Source: Candidatus Eisenbergiella stercoravium
GTDB lineage: Bacteria; Bacillota; Clostridia; Lachnospirales; Lachnospiraceae
Assembly: GCA_019113175.1 (NCBI GenBank)
Contig: DXHY01000075.1
Location: 1 to 64,000 of the forward strand
DNA: 64,000 bases
Direction of reading: 5' to 3'
Positions 1-8,046 of the stretch are shown in pieces; within the stretch, counting starts at the first letter, position 1; each line of letters starts with the position of its first letter. Both the position numbers and the translations under genes were made by a program. The notes beneath the pieces were generated by a model. It saw only the letters and a program-made list of their open reading frames with translations. It had not been told where the DNA came from and did not search any database.

Positions 1-665
1 ACTGTCAAAACATACCTGAAAGAGGACTGTCCGCTCATAAATGGGCACTATGACAGAAGACGGCCGGGAAAGCTGGCACCATATGAGAAGGAGATCATCG
101 AACTGCGGTCCAAAGGGCTGACTTATGCCAGGATCCATGAACATATCGCTCAGAAAGGATATACAGGCACGGTGCCTCCCTGAGAGTCTTTATGCAGAAG
201 GAACGAACACACCAGAAAAATATTTCCCCAAATGAGACTGTCCCTGTTGAGTACATTCCCCGCAAGACCATGTGTCAACTGATCTACCATGAACTGGAGA
301 GTGTGAAAGGGATCACGTCAGAACAATATGAGGCAGCGATTCAAAAGTATCCTGTACCCGGCCAGTTATATACACTGCTAAAAGAATTCTACCGTATTGT
401 ATTTTCCAGAAAAAGGGAGGAACTGGATTCCTGGATGGAAACGGCAGCGGAGCTGAAGATAGATGAACTGGACCGGTATATTAATGGCCTGCAAAACGAC
501 CTGAGAGCTGTAAAAAATGATATTATCTTTCCATACAATAATGGGTTGCCTGAAGGCAGTGTAAATAAAATCAAACTTACGAAACGAATTATGTATGGAG
601 GGAGTAGTTTTGCTTTATTGAAAGCAAAACTACTCATAAACGAATATTTTCATCAAATCAACTAA
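1..665 (+). pseudogene. ISL3-family transposase fragment, frameshifted
   Basis: Two overlapping frames together read as the C-terminal part of an ISL3-type DDE transposase. Frame 1 runs from the window edge to a stop at 181-183, and the homologous reading continues in frame 3 from about 180 (L-R-V-F-M-Q-K-E-R). The distal part carries the ISL3 C-terminal signature NGLPEGSVNKIKLTKR, whose E is the expected third catalytic residue, followed by the conserved tail ending LLINEYFHQIN. The frameshift at about 178-182 should inactivate the protein unless it is a sequencing error or a programmed shift. The 5' part lies outside the window. I could not identify the right terminal inverted repeat in the AT-rich stretch 666-772. 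The family call is from recognised motifs. Confidence 0.75.
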
Positions 666-772
666 ATCTGGAAAGAACCTATTTGGCGGTTACGAAGTTT
701 TTGAATTATTCTTCTAGACTTAAAATAATCAAAACTACGCTCTATTGTATAATATACAAGTTGTTAATCTTT

Positions 773-1273
773 TTATCCAAATAGAGCACTAGCTAAATTT
801 TGTTGAGCTTTTATGCATTGCGCAATTAAGCGCTCTCCTTTTATGTCTAAATTTACTGTTTTGACTGTTGTACCAATAGGAACAGTGGACAAATCTAATT
901 CAGGAAAATCCATTTCTTCATTCCGAATATTCATTAAAGGTTCTAAGGCTTCTTTTAGACAATTATAATGTAAACGATTTTCACTCCAATTTTTAGAAAT
1001 ATTAGAGTGTTCAATAATTGCATTTTCTAATTTATCAAGTAAATCTTGAGGATATTTAATAGTATGCGTTATTGGAAATGTTGTATTTGTCATTTCGTCA
1101 TATGAAACATTAAATAGTGAAAGTAAAGAACACAATTCATTTATATCCGGTATAGCAGTTCCATTTTCCATTCTACAATATTTACTTTTACTAATATGAA
1201 TCGCATCAGCAACTTCCTGTTGACTTAATTTTGCTTTTGTTCTATAGATACGCAATTTATTTGAAATAGTCAT
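773..1273 (-). CDS. XRE-family HTH transcriptional regulator
   Basis: A 166-residue protein. Residues about 3-60 form a Cro/CI-type helix-turn-helix (KLSQQEVADAIHISKSKYCR matches the HTH core). The remaining 100 residues have no domain I recognise. I placed the start at the ATG at 1273 because AAGGAGTT lies 9 nt upstream; the longer reading to 1348 would run through the promoter. The gene and its flanks are much more AT-rich than the rest of the window and abut a transposase remnant, which suggests recent acquisition. No toxin partner is adjacent, so it is not obviously an antitoxin. Targets are unknown; many such proteins repress their own promoter. Confidence 0.85.
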   Translation of the reverse strand: MTISNKLRIYRTKAKLSQQEVADAIHISKSKYCRMENGTAIPDINELCSLLSLFNVSYDEMTNTTFPITHTIKYPQDLLDKLENAIIEHSNISKNWSENRLHYNCLKEALEPLMNIRNEEMDFPELDLSTVPIGTTVKTVNLDIKGERLIAQCIKAQQNLASALFG

Positions 1274-1319
1274 AATCGAAACAACTCCTTTTAAAAAATA
1301 TTTTTTTGTTTCAAATATG

Positions 1320-1348
1320 ATTATATATGGAGTACAAATAATTGTCAA
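1320..1348 (-). promoter_or_regulatory. Promoter of the XRE regulator
   Basis: On the minus strand TTGACA and TATAAT are separated by exactly 17 bp, a perfect sigma-A consensus, with the -10 about 47 bp upstream of the start codon. An AT-rich leader with a GAAACA/TGTTTC partial dyad lies between promoter and gene and could hold an operator, but this is weak. Confidence 0.8.
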
Positions 1349-1367
1349 GCACTTTTAAATTCAAATT

Positions 1368-2597
1368 TCAGTGCACCGCCAGATAAGCCTTAAGCTCCGC
1401 CACCTCTTCCGTCAGCAGTCCGGTAAAATAAACCGCTCCGTCCGGATTCAGATGATCCGCATCCCCAAAGTATTTCAGATTGGTCTGGAACCGCTCATCA
1501 TGGGAGTAATCATAATAGCTCACCCCGTATTCCAGCGCGATGTCGTTGATCACGGTGTAGAACTCATACAGGAAATCTGCCGAAACATACTGATTGTAGT
1601 AAACCGTAAACGGTGTGGTGATCAGCACCGGCGTAATGTTGTTCTCTTTGCAGAGCGTGATCAGATCGATCAGATACTGCTTCTTTTCTTCTTCAAAATA
1701 CTCATCCTTATTTTCAAAATGTCTCTGATATCTTGCCAGCCCTCTGGCTTCAAATTCCGCAACCGTTTCAGCACCATAGATCTCCTCCGGCGTGGCGGAT
1801 TCAGCCGTGCCGGTTTCGGATGTGGCGGATTCTGCCGTATTCGTATCCGCTGGCGTTGTTGTATTGTCAGAAACTGTCGGCTCTGCTGCGGTGGAAGCGG
1901 CGGCGTCAGCAGTCCCTTCCAAGGTTTCTGATACAGCTTCAGCCCCGTCCGTGGCGCCATCCGTCGTGTCCGCCGCCGTCTCTGCCGGGGATTCAGCTGC
2001 TGCCTCCGCCGCTGCGTCCGCCATTCCCGCCTCTGCCGCATAGGTGATATTTTTCTTATTCTCAGAGAGCGAAGGGAAAATAATGGGCGGCTTGAACAGT
2101 TCAAAGATCTCATCTCCCGCGGAAAGGATCGGAAAACGCACTGTGACCAGATCCTTGTACAGGCTGTAGTCCGGATTGTACCGGGGGGACAGGATCCGGT
2201 AGTACCGGACGCTGATGGCTTCCTGATCCGCCGGATCCGTGGCTTCCTCGTTGAAGGAGAAGTAGGAGATGGGGATGAAAAGAATGCTTCCGTCCGCAAA
2301 ATCGTCCTTATGCATGTTGATCAGGGAGTAATCGTACAGGAAGGACTGGCTGGTGAGGGCGAAGTTGAAGGTTTCATAGCCCCGTTCGTTCGCCAGGGCG
2401 TCCCAGTTGAAGGCGCACTGGCCATGGGAGCTGCCTGTATTGGCGAGCTGAATGTTGTGCGGAACAAAATTGAATACGTTGACCTCCGACATTCCGGTGC
2501 TCACCTTCTGTTCATACATCATGTCCAGATAGAACAGGCAGCAGAAGGTGATGCATACGGCGAGGACGCTTTTGACGATAAATTTTTTCATGGGCAT
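1368..2597 (-). CDS. SGNH-fold partner of an MBOAT acyltransferase (DltD/AlgX-like)
   Basis: About 409 residues. An N-terminal signal-anchor (residues 6-26) is followed by the SGNH block-I-like NTGSSHGQ near residue 55-60 with the candidate nucleophile Ser, and a C-terminal DADHLNPDGA that supplies the Asp-x-x-His pair. The gene starts about 10 bp after the MBOAT stop codon, so translation is probably coupled. In this family pairing the MBOAT protein moves an acyl group across the membrane and the extracellular SGNH protein places it on a surface polymer; the polymer is unknown. Residues about 190-275 are an Ala/Glu/Thr/Ser-rich low-complexity insert, unusual for the fold. In-frame alternative starts are GTG 2603 and ATG 2591; none has a strong ribosome binding site. 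Confidence 0.75.
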   Translation of the reverse strand: MPMKKFIVKSVLAVCITFCCLFYLDMMYEQKVSTGMSEVNVFNFVPHNIQLANTGSSHGQCAFNWDALANERGYETFNFALTSQSFLYDYSLINMHKDDFADGSILFIPISYFSFNEEATDPADQEAISVRYYRILSPRYNPDYSLYKDLVTVRFPILSAGDEIFELFKPPIIFPSLSENKKNITYAAEAGMADAAAEAAAESPAETAADTTDGATDGAEAVSETLEGTADAAASTAAEPTVSDNTTTPADTNTAESATSETGTAESATPEEIYGAETVAEFEARGLARYQRHFENKDEYFEEEKKQYLIDLITLCKENNITPVLITTPFTVYYNQYVSADFLYEFYTVINDIALEYGVSYYDYSHDERFQTNLKYFGDADHLNPDGAVYFTGLLTEEVAELKAYLAVH

Positions 2598-2607
2598 TTT
2601 CACTCTG

Positions 2608-4110
2608 TCAGAATTGCATGTAAATGAATTCTGTGGTTACTCCTTTCTCGGAAAAAAGCAGGATAACGAGCAAAAGCAGGATATAAACCGGCCAGCGGAT
2701 GAAAAAGCGCTGTCTGGAGATCAGGGCGATCACATCTGTTTTCAGGGAGAACAGATCGAAGAAAAACAGCGGAATCAGCGGCAGGCAGTGAAACAGCAGG
2801 CTGGTAAAGGTGAGCCCCATCTGAAGCGCGCAGTCGTGGATATAGGTATAGGGGGAACCGATGCCCGTGAACATGTTTTGGAGTACATAGAGCGCGTCCT
2901 GAAAGGTGGCGGCCCGGAAAAAGATCCAGGCAAAGCATACCAGCAGGAAGGTGACCGGAACGGTGACGATGCACAGCAGGGCATGCAGCCGTCTGTCGGT
3001 CTGGAAACGGGAACCTTTTTTGTTCCATGGGAAAAAGCCTTCGATGACCTGAAGCGCGCCATGAATGCCGCCCCAGAGCACATAGTTCCAGCTTGCGCCG
3101 TGCCACAGTCCGCTGACCAGGAAGGTGATCATGATGTTGAGTGCATGCCGGATGCGTCCCACCCGGTTTCCTCCCAGCGGGATATAGATATAGTCTCTCA
3201 GCCAGCTGGAAAGGGAGATATGCCATCTTCCCCAGAAATCCTTAATGGAAGAAGCAAAATAGGGGGAACGGAAGTTGGGGGACAGGCGGATGCCCAGAAT
3301 TCCGGCGGAACCAAGAGCGATATCCGTATATCCCGAGAAGTCGCAGTAAAGCTGAATGGCATAGAAAAAGGTGGCAAGCACCAGCGCAAAGCCGGTGAAG
3401 GATGTCAGATCGCCATAAACCTGGTTCACATAGATGGAAAGCCCGTCCGCCAGCACCAGCTTCTTGAAAAATCCCCAGGCCATCAGCTTCAGACTGTAGG
3501 AAGCCTCTTTGTAATGAAAACGGCGGGGCTTATGAAGCTGGGGAAGCAGGGAAGCTCCCCGTTCGATAGGGCCCTGCATGACCTTCGGGAAAAAGGAAAT
3601 GTATACCGCATAGATTCCGAAATGACGTTCCGCGGGGATTTTTCCTTTGTACACGTCAACCAGATAGCTGATCGTCTGAAACAGGTAGAAGGAAATTCCG
3701 ATGGGAAGCGCGAGCTTCAGGGTAAAGGGCTGCATGGGAATGGAAAACTGCTGCAGCAGGGCTGCTACGTTTTCAGAAAAGAAGTTCAGGTATTTAAAGA
3801 AAAACAAAAGTCCTGTGCAGAACAGAATGGACAGAACGAGGACGGTTTTGGCTGCGGAGGCTGCCCTCCGGCCCTTTCTGCCGTCCGGGGATCTGTCCCG
3901 TTTCTTTCCCGCCTGTTCCATATACAGTGCCGCATAATAGGAAATGACGATGGTGAGAAGCAGTACCAGAAGGTATTCCGGCCCCCACGAGGCATAGAAA
4001 AAAAAGCTGGCAGCCAGCAGAAGCACCCAGCGCCATTTTCTGGGAGTGACCCAGTGCAAAAGGAATATGACAGGCAGAAAAACGGCATAGCCGAATGAAT
4101 TAAACAGCAT
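2608..4110 (-). CDS. MBOAT-family membrane O-acyltransferase (AlgI-like)
   Basis: A 500-residue polytopic membrane protein of normal length for the AlgI/DltB branch. Diagnostic motifs are FWGRWHISLSSWLRDYIYIP at about residue 297 and SGLWHGASWNYVLWGGIHG at about residue 335, whose His is the catalytic residue in the family. The protein starts MLFNSFGYAVFLPVIFLLHW, typical of AlgI homologues. The start has an AAAGGGAT ribosome binding site. It lies directly upstream of its SGNH partner and downstream of a promoter at 4162-4191. It should transfer acetyl or another acyl group from a cytoplasmic donor to the outside; the acceptor polymer cannot be read from sequence. A second MBOAT-SGNH pair lies at 32.2-35.2 kb. 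Confidence 0.9.
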   Translation of the reverse strand: MLFNSFGYAVFLPVIFLLHWVTPRKWRWVLLLAASFFFYASWGPEYLLVLLLTIVISYYAALYMEQAGKKRDRSPDGRKGRRAASAAKTVLVLSILFCTGLLFFFKYLNFFSENVAALLQQFSIPMQPFTLKLALPIGISFYLFQTISYLVDVYKGKIPAERHFGIYAVYISFFPKVMQGPIERGASLLPQLHKPRRFHYKEASYSLKLMAWGFFKKLVLADGLSIYVNQVYGDLTSFTGFALVLATFFYAIQLYCDFSGYTDIALGSAGILGIRLSPNFRSPYFASSIKDFWGRWHISLSSWLRDYIYIPLGGNRVGRIRHALNIMITFLVSGLWHGASWNYVLWGGIHGALQVIEGFFPWNKKGSRFQTDRRLHALLCIVTVPVTFLLVCFAWIFFRAATFQDALYVLQNMFTGIGSPYTYIHDCALQMGLTFTSLLFHCLPLIPLFFFDLFSLKTDVIALISRQRFFIRWPVYILLLLVILLFSEKGVTTEFIYMQF

Positions 4111-4161
4111 AGGGATCCCTTTCCGACCCGGAGCGGGTCTGTCGGTTATCTGACGAAGCTT

Positions 4162-4191
4162 ATTATACTACAGGACTGCAAAATGATACAA
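4162..4191 (-). promoter_or_regulatory. Promoter for the MBOAT-SGNH pair
   Basis: The minus strand shows TTGTAT, 18 bp, TATAAT, ending about 50 bp upstream of the MBOAT start. It follows immediately on a hairpin after the cotH-like gene, so the MBOAT pair can be transcribed separately from the VTC block. Confidence 0.55.
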
Positions 4192-4212
4192 GCCTGCGAT
4201 TCTTCGCAGGCT
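4191..4212 (-). terminator. Hairpin between CotH and MBOAT genes
   Basis: A perfect 9-bp stem (AGCCTGCGA / TCGCAGGCT) with a 4-nt loop lies downstream of the cotH-like gene. The minus-strand downstream tract TTGTATCATTTT is only moderately T-rich, so termination may be partial. Confidence 0.5.
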
Positions 4213-4296
4213 GCGTATGGTCCGGCGGGGGGAACAGTTTTCAATAGAGTGAACCATGTTCACTGGGCGGACTGTCTTAAACGGGATGAAGCTGGT

Positions 4297-6057
4297 TCAG
4301 CCCGCCCACTCGCCGTACAGAAATTCCTTCCTTGCTGCCAGGAAGGAACGGACCTGCTCCACCTGATTCAGGTAGGCCTGGCGTGCTGTTTCCACGAGGG
4401 AGGCTGTGGAGCTGTCTTCTGCGCCGGAGGGGATTGCTTCGGAACCGGGCTCTTCAGAACCGGCATCTTCGGAGAAGCCGGAATCCGCGCCGGGTGAGTT
4501 TTCCTCCCCGCCATTCAGCCGTCCCCAGCGCAGATAGTCCATCACCGCGCTGGCGGAAAGCTCCTGCGCCCATTGCGACAGGGTGGTTTCCACCAGCTCA
4601 TTCAGCCAGGGATACAGGACATTGGTATAAAGACTGACCACATCCTGGTAAAAGGCGTTGTTGTAATACAGAAGCTGCCACCAGATGAGGCTTCCCGGAA
4701 TATCACGGGCGGAAAAGCCGGTGGGATCCATATAGTTGATCTCCTCCTGGATGCGTTCCACCCCATAGGCCCAGTCGTAATCCCAGACCGGACCGGCGTA
4801 CAGCAGACCGCCCCGGTCTTTGTAAAAGTACTGGCTGGTGGAGGAGCAGTCGATATTTTTGCTCACCTCTTCCACAAGGTATTTCCCCACAAAGCTGGGG
4901 ATGTCAATCCAGGAAGAAAGGGATTCATAATCGTTCAGGCCCACGCTTTCGCGCATGACATTCTCGCACTCCTGGACATAGGAGGAGATGTACTGATACT
5001 GCGCTTCGGAAAGATATTCCGGTGATTTGGAAACCATATATGCGCCGCTTTCCAGAATGAATCCGCTGGCCTCGCCTGCGTAGCGCATGGCGTTGTCCGC
5101 CTCCAGGATGTAGCCTCCGGTGATGTTTTCCGGATCGCTTTCATAATCCCACCATTTTCCGGTGACGGACTGATTCCAGTCATCAAGCGTCAGGCCGGAG
5201 GTGAGCTGGTTCAGGTTATCTCCGCCCTGCAGGGGATTGGCCTGTTCGGTCAGCTCCTCCAGATCGGTGAGGTTCATGTTTTCCGGGGTAATCCGCTGAT
5301 ACAGCTCATATACGCCTTCAAAACTGTTGTTGATATACAGATTAACCCGGATGCAGGCCATGCTGCCGGTCCCCGCAAGTTCCCCCATTTCATTGGAGAT
5401 GCGGTTTCTCAGAAAGGTGAGGTCGCTGGAGGAGACCAGGGAATAGTCCGTTGTCTGGCCGGTCATGCCGGGGAGAAGGGCGGAATCCTCCAGTGTAATG
5501 TTATAAGGCTTTTTTTCCTGTTCCCAGCTGGTATTTCCCCTTCCCTTTATTTTTTCCAGCCCCCCGGAATAGACGGTTTCTCCGTCGCTGTCCAGAACTA
5601 CCGCCTGGCCGGAGTCTGACTGCTCCTTGTCCGAGCTGATGTGGGAAAGGTCATGCTTCAGCGTGAGATAAACGGAAGGGATCTGAGAGCCGGTCAGGAT
5701 GGTGAGCGTCTGTCCGCCGTCCAGCAGGAAGGTCTGGCCTGAGGAAAGGCGTGGAAGAGAAAGAGATATCCTGCGCTCACCGGAAGCTGTCTGAAGTTCT
5801 GCCCCCTCCGCCTGGAGCAGGCGGCCTTCAGCCCAGGAGGGCAGAAAAAGATAGTATTCCCCCGTATCGGAACACCAGGCGTCTACGGAAATGGAGGTCT
5901 CTTTGCTGGTGAGCTGGGCGGTGATGGCCGGAGTATCCCCGTCACCGGAGCGTATGCTGATAAATACGGTATACGACTGCTTCAGTCCTGACAGACAAAA
6001 CAGGAGAAAGACGCCGAAAAGCAGAAACAGTACCGTGACTTTCCATTTTTTGCACAT
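4297..6057 (-). CDS. CotH-family protein kinase, membrane anchored
   Basis: A 586-residue protein with an N-terminal membrane segment (residues 7-25). CotH-fold motifs are KGRGNTSWEQEKKPYN near residue 172, the Asp-x-x-x-x-RN segment (SDLTFLRNRIS), VNLYINNSFEGVYELYQ, and GPVWDYDWAYG near residue 425, whose Asp residues match the metal-binding part of CotH kinases. The C-terminal 60 residues are Ser/Glu/Gly-rich. CotH proteins phosphorylate surface proteins in spores, and homologues are frequently encoded beside VTC-domain and DUF4956 proteins, as here. That suggests an envelope role rather than a spore-coat role. The gene follows the DUF4956 gene by 18 bp, so the two are cotranscribed; the ribosome binding site AAGGAG overlaps the upstream gene's end. 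Confidence 0.85.
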   Translation of the reverse strand: MCKKWKVTVLFLLFGVFLLFCLSGLKQSYTVFISIRSGDGDTPAITAQLTSKETSISVDAWCSDTGEYYLFLPSWAEGRLLQAEGAELQTASGERRISLSLPRLSSGQTFLLDGGQTLTILTGSQIPSVYLTLKHDLSHISSDKEQSDSGQAVVLDSDGETVYSGGLEKIKGRGNTSWEQEKKPYNITLEDSALLPGMTGQTTDYSLVSSSDLTFLRNRISNEMGELAGTGSMACIRVNLYINNSFEGVYELYQRITPENMNLTDLEELTEQANPLQGGDNLNQLTSGLTLDDWNQSVTGKWWDYESDPENITGGYILEADNAMRYAGEASGFILESGAYMVSKSPEYLSEAQYQYISSYVQECENVMRESVGLNDYESLSSWIDIPSFVGKYLVEEVSKNIDCSSTSQYFYKDRGGLLYAGPVWDYDWAYGVERIQEEINYMDPTGFSARDIPGSLIWWQLLYYNNAFYQDVVSLYTNVLYPWLNELVETTLSQWAQELSASAVMDYLRWGRLNGGEENSPGADSGFSEDAGSEEPGSEAIPSGAEDSSTASLVETARQAYLNQVEQVRSFLAARKEFLYGEWAG

Positions 6058-6075
6058 TTATTTTTCACTGTCTCC

Positions 6076-6750
6076 TTAATAAACCGCTTCTCCGTCATGG
6101 GAGATGACGGAAGCGCTGAGCACGTGGTCGAGAGAGGAAACCGCGTCAAGAAGCTCGCTTTCCTGTCTGGTACGGCATTCCACGATGAGATCCGTTCCGT
6201 CCATGGTACGGTTGCGGGATTTGACCTTAAAGTTCTGCGTCAGCTTCTGAACGACCGGAAGAAGCTCTGCCTCTTTTCCTTCCCGATCCATGTTGACCAC
6301 CAGAAGAACGCTCATCCGGCCCTCAGGAACCAGCTCCAGAAGGAAGAGGAGAATGGTCACGACGATGGAAATGAGCAGGGCGAGCTCATAGTTGCGCGCG
6401 CCGAGGATGATTCCGATACCGATGGACCAGAAAAGAAAAAGCAGATCCTTCGGTTCCTTGACAGCGGTGCGGAAGCGGACAATGGACAGCGCGCCCACCA
6501 TACCGAGGGAGATGACCAGATTTGACTGCATCGCCAGGATGATGCCTGCCGTAATAATGGGCAGGACGCCGAGCACGATGTTGAACTGCTTGTTGTAAAA
6601 GCCCTTTTTCTGCGACAGATAGTAAACCGTATAGATGTAGATGCAGAACAGAATGGCGATGCCAAGCGTGATGCAGATGGAAGCTGTGGACAGTGTGCTG
6701 TTCTCCATTGTTTCCAGAATGGAGTTTTTGATGATATCCCGGAAGCTCAT
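6076..6750 (-). CDS. DUF4956 membrane protein
   Basis: A 224-residue protein with three or four membrane helices in the first 140 residues (around 20-45, 58-75, 78-90, 105-138) and a soluble C-terminal domain of about 80 residues. The central segment GALSIVRFRTAVKEPKDLLFLFWSI is characteristic of DUF4956 (given here only as a recognised family). Its biochemical role is not established. Genes of this family sit repeatedly between VTC-domain polyphosphate polymerases and CotH kinases, and this locus keeps that order. It lies 55 bp downstream of the VTC gene and 18 bp upstream of the CotH gene, with no terminator between them. Confidence 0.85.
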   Translation of the reverse strand: MSFRDIIKNSILETMENSTLSTASICITLGIAILFCIYIYTVYYLSQKKGFYNKQFNIVLGVLPIITAGIILAMQSNLVISLGMVGALSIVRFRTAVKEPKDLLFLFWSIGIGIILGARNYELALLISIVVTILLFLLELVPEGRMSVLLVVNMDREGKEAELLPVVQKLTQNFKVKSRNRTMDGTDLIVECRTRQESELLDAVSSLDHVLSASVISHDGEAVY

Positions 6751-6805
6751 TTGAAAAACACCTTTCTTTTCTTTATTTGAAAATAATTATGTTATACAGA
6801 ATTTT

Positions 6806-7555
6806 TTAAATCAGCCGATTCGTATCTGAAAAGGAGAGGGAGGCTGTCTTCTGTGAGGTCCCGCTTAAAGCATGGCTTCTGCAGAGCACATACTTGGAAA
6901 AGGTGATCCGCTCCAGCTTTCCCGTATCCAGCGCCTTTCGGATAAAACCGGGGAGAAATTCATCGTATTTTACCTCCATGATATGCTGCCCGGCAGCCAT
7001 GACAGGCCGTTTGGGAAGCTCCTGATCCGGAAAGCGCAGCACATAATCGGAGGATGCCAGATTCCGGTCAAAGGTGACGCGTACGTTTCCATCCCGGCAG
7101 GTATAGGCGGTTCGTTCATACTCCACGATGATTCTCGGAAGAAGGCGGCGCAGCAGCATTTCCGTCTGCAGCAGCGTAAAAAGCGGTCTGTCGCCGCCGG
7201 CGGAACGAACCGCCCTCCCGCGAAGCAGGGAAAGGCATTCTGTTTCCGTAAGGCGGCAGCTTTTCTTCCGCGTGAGATCATGGGCTTTGATTTTCTGTTC
7301 CAGATGGATGGCATCCATGCTCTCGTTATAGATCCGGATCCGGAATTTGCTGCGGGGAGAGACTCCGCTCAGATTCTGCCGCAGGGCCGAGTCCTGCCAG
7401 TCGTCAAAGTAAACGCTCCGGATGCGGTAGGCGCCTTCCGGATGAAAGGCGTCCGGTTTCATCAGTGGACGGATTCTGGCAGTGATGAGGGCGATGTCCC
7501 TCTCGTCCACCAGAAATTTCTGCTCGTGACGGTATTTTTCCCTGAAACGGTCCAT
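6806..7555 (-). CDS. VTC-domain polyphosphate polymerase
   Basis: A 249-residue protein made up almost entirely of a VTC/CYTH-like triphosphate tunnel domain. Visible elements are FREKYRHEQKFLV, VYFDDW, KFRIRIYN, HLEQKIK, IVEYERTAY, VRVTFDRNL and IMEVKYDEFLP, which carry the basic and acidic tunnel residues that bind ATP and the growing polyphosphate. In VTC4 this domain makes polyphosphate from ATP; the bacterial orthologues are annotated by homology. I chose the ATG at 7555 because AAAGGAG lies 8 nt upstream; a TTG at 7600 is an in-frame alternative without a ribosome binding site. First gene of the VTC-DUF4956-CotH operon, controlled by the leader at 7619-7826. Confidence 0.88.
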   Translation of the reverse strand: MDRFREKYRHEQKFLVDERDIALITARIRPLMKPDAFHPEGAYRIRSVYFDDWQDSALRQNLSGVSPRSKFRIRIYNESMDAIHLEQKIKAHDLTRKKSCRLTETECLSLLRGRAVRSAGGDRPLFTLLQTEMLLRRLLPRIIVEYERTAYTCRDGNVRVTFDRNLASSDYVLRFPDQELPKRPVMAAGQHIMEVKYDEFLPGFIRKALDTGKLERITFSKYVLCRSHALSGTSQKTASLSFSDTNRLI

Positions 7556-7618
7556 GGCCGCTCCTTTCCCGGCGGCATTTCTGCCGCGTGATTTTTCCAA
7601 GAATGCATAAAAAGGCCG

Positions 7619-7667
7619 AAAAAAAGCTGCTCAGAATATAGTTATACCCATCTATATTCCGAACAAC
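7619..7667 (-). terminator. Intrinsic terminator inside the leader of the VTC operon
   Basis: On the minus strand a 16-bp stem (left arm 7667-7652, right arm 7641-7626, three G-U pairs, loop of 10 nt) is followed directly by seven T residues. Eight base pairs nearest the loop (GAATATAG / CTATATTC) are perfect. It ends about 60 nt upstream of the VTC start codon and downstream of the operon promoter, so it must be bypassed for the operon to be expressed. Confidence 0.88.
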
Positions 7668-7827
7668 ACCTGTATGAATGAAACGGCGGCCCGCCTTCAG
7701 GCTGTAAACCATCTCCCCTGTCCGGCATCGGATCCCTCTGACGGTTCAGACCTGCCGGTCCGTGATGAATCTTTGCAGTACATTTCCCTGTTTCCCCAAA
7801 AGACGGCGTCTGTGACACCCAATTGTT
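7668..7827 (-). promoter_or_regulatory. Structured leader RNA of the VTC operon, candidate riboswitch aptamer
   Basis: This is the stretch between the promoter at 7834-7862 and the terminator at 7619-7667, read on the minus strand. It contains a nested hairpin, ACCGGCA...TGCCGG enclosing TCTGA-ACCG-TCAGA, and unpaired purine-rich blocks GGGGAAAC, GGGAAATG and CTGCAAAG. GAAAC near the 5' end could pair with GTTTC just upstream of the terminator. The short purine-rich blocks are loosely reminiscent of c-di-GMP-I (GEMM) riboswitches, but the GGCAAAC and 3' receptor blocks do not match, so I do not assign a class. No convincing leader peptide or T-box motif was seen. Confidence 0.5.
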
Positions 7828-7833
7828 GAGTGT

Positions 7834-7862
7834 ATTATGGCAGAGCGGAAAGAAAAAGTCAA
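7834..7862 (-). promoter_or_regulatory. Promoter of the VTC-DUF4956-CotH operon
   Basis: The minus strand shows TTGACT, 17 bp, CATAAT, a good sigma-A match. Transcription would begin near 7827, giving a leader of about 270 nt before the VTC start codon. The remainder of 7863-7924 shows nothing else recognisable. Confidence 0.6.
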
Positions 7863-7924
7863 TATTATAGATGATATGGTATCGGATACGGCGCGGACGT
7901 TTTAAGGAAAGGATGATGGAGGCC

Positions 7925-7954
7925 GTGGCAGAAGTGGGAAAAATCTGATAAAAT
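7925..7954 (+). promoter_or_regulatory. Possible promoter of the GH28 gene
   Basis: GTGGCA, 18 bp, TAAAAT lies about 90 bp upstream of the GH28 start codon. The -35 is a weak match, so this is tentative. Confidence 0.35.
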
Positions 7955-8046
7955 AGGCGGAAAAAGACGGAATGCTCAACAGCTTTCTTTCCGGAAGGAA
8001 AAGAACGGAAAGAGGCGGGCGCAGGTATTTCAGATCGGAGGAGGAC

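Noticed and set aside
666-772. Right inverted repeat of the ISL3-type element
   Set aside because: The left end is outside the window, so no repeat can be matched.
773-1273. XRE protein as the antitoxin of a toxin-antitoxin pair
   Set aside because: No partner gene of suitable size lies next to it on either side.
2548-4098. A 516-codon plus-strand open frame opposite the MBOAT gene
   Set aside because: The residue pattern is low-complexity and charged, with no known motif; the opposite strand encodes a clear MBOAT protein.
7668-7827. Assignment of the VTC leader to the c-di-GMP-I (GEMM) riboswitch class
   Set aside because: Only short purine-rich blocks such as GCAAAG match; the GGCAAAC block and the conserved 3' receptor segment are not present in the right form.
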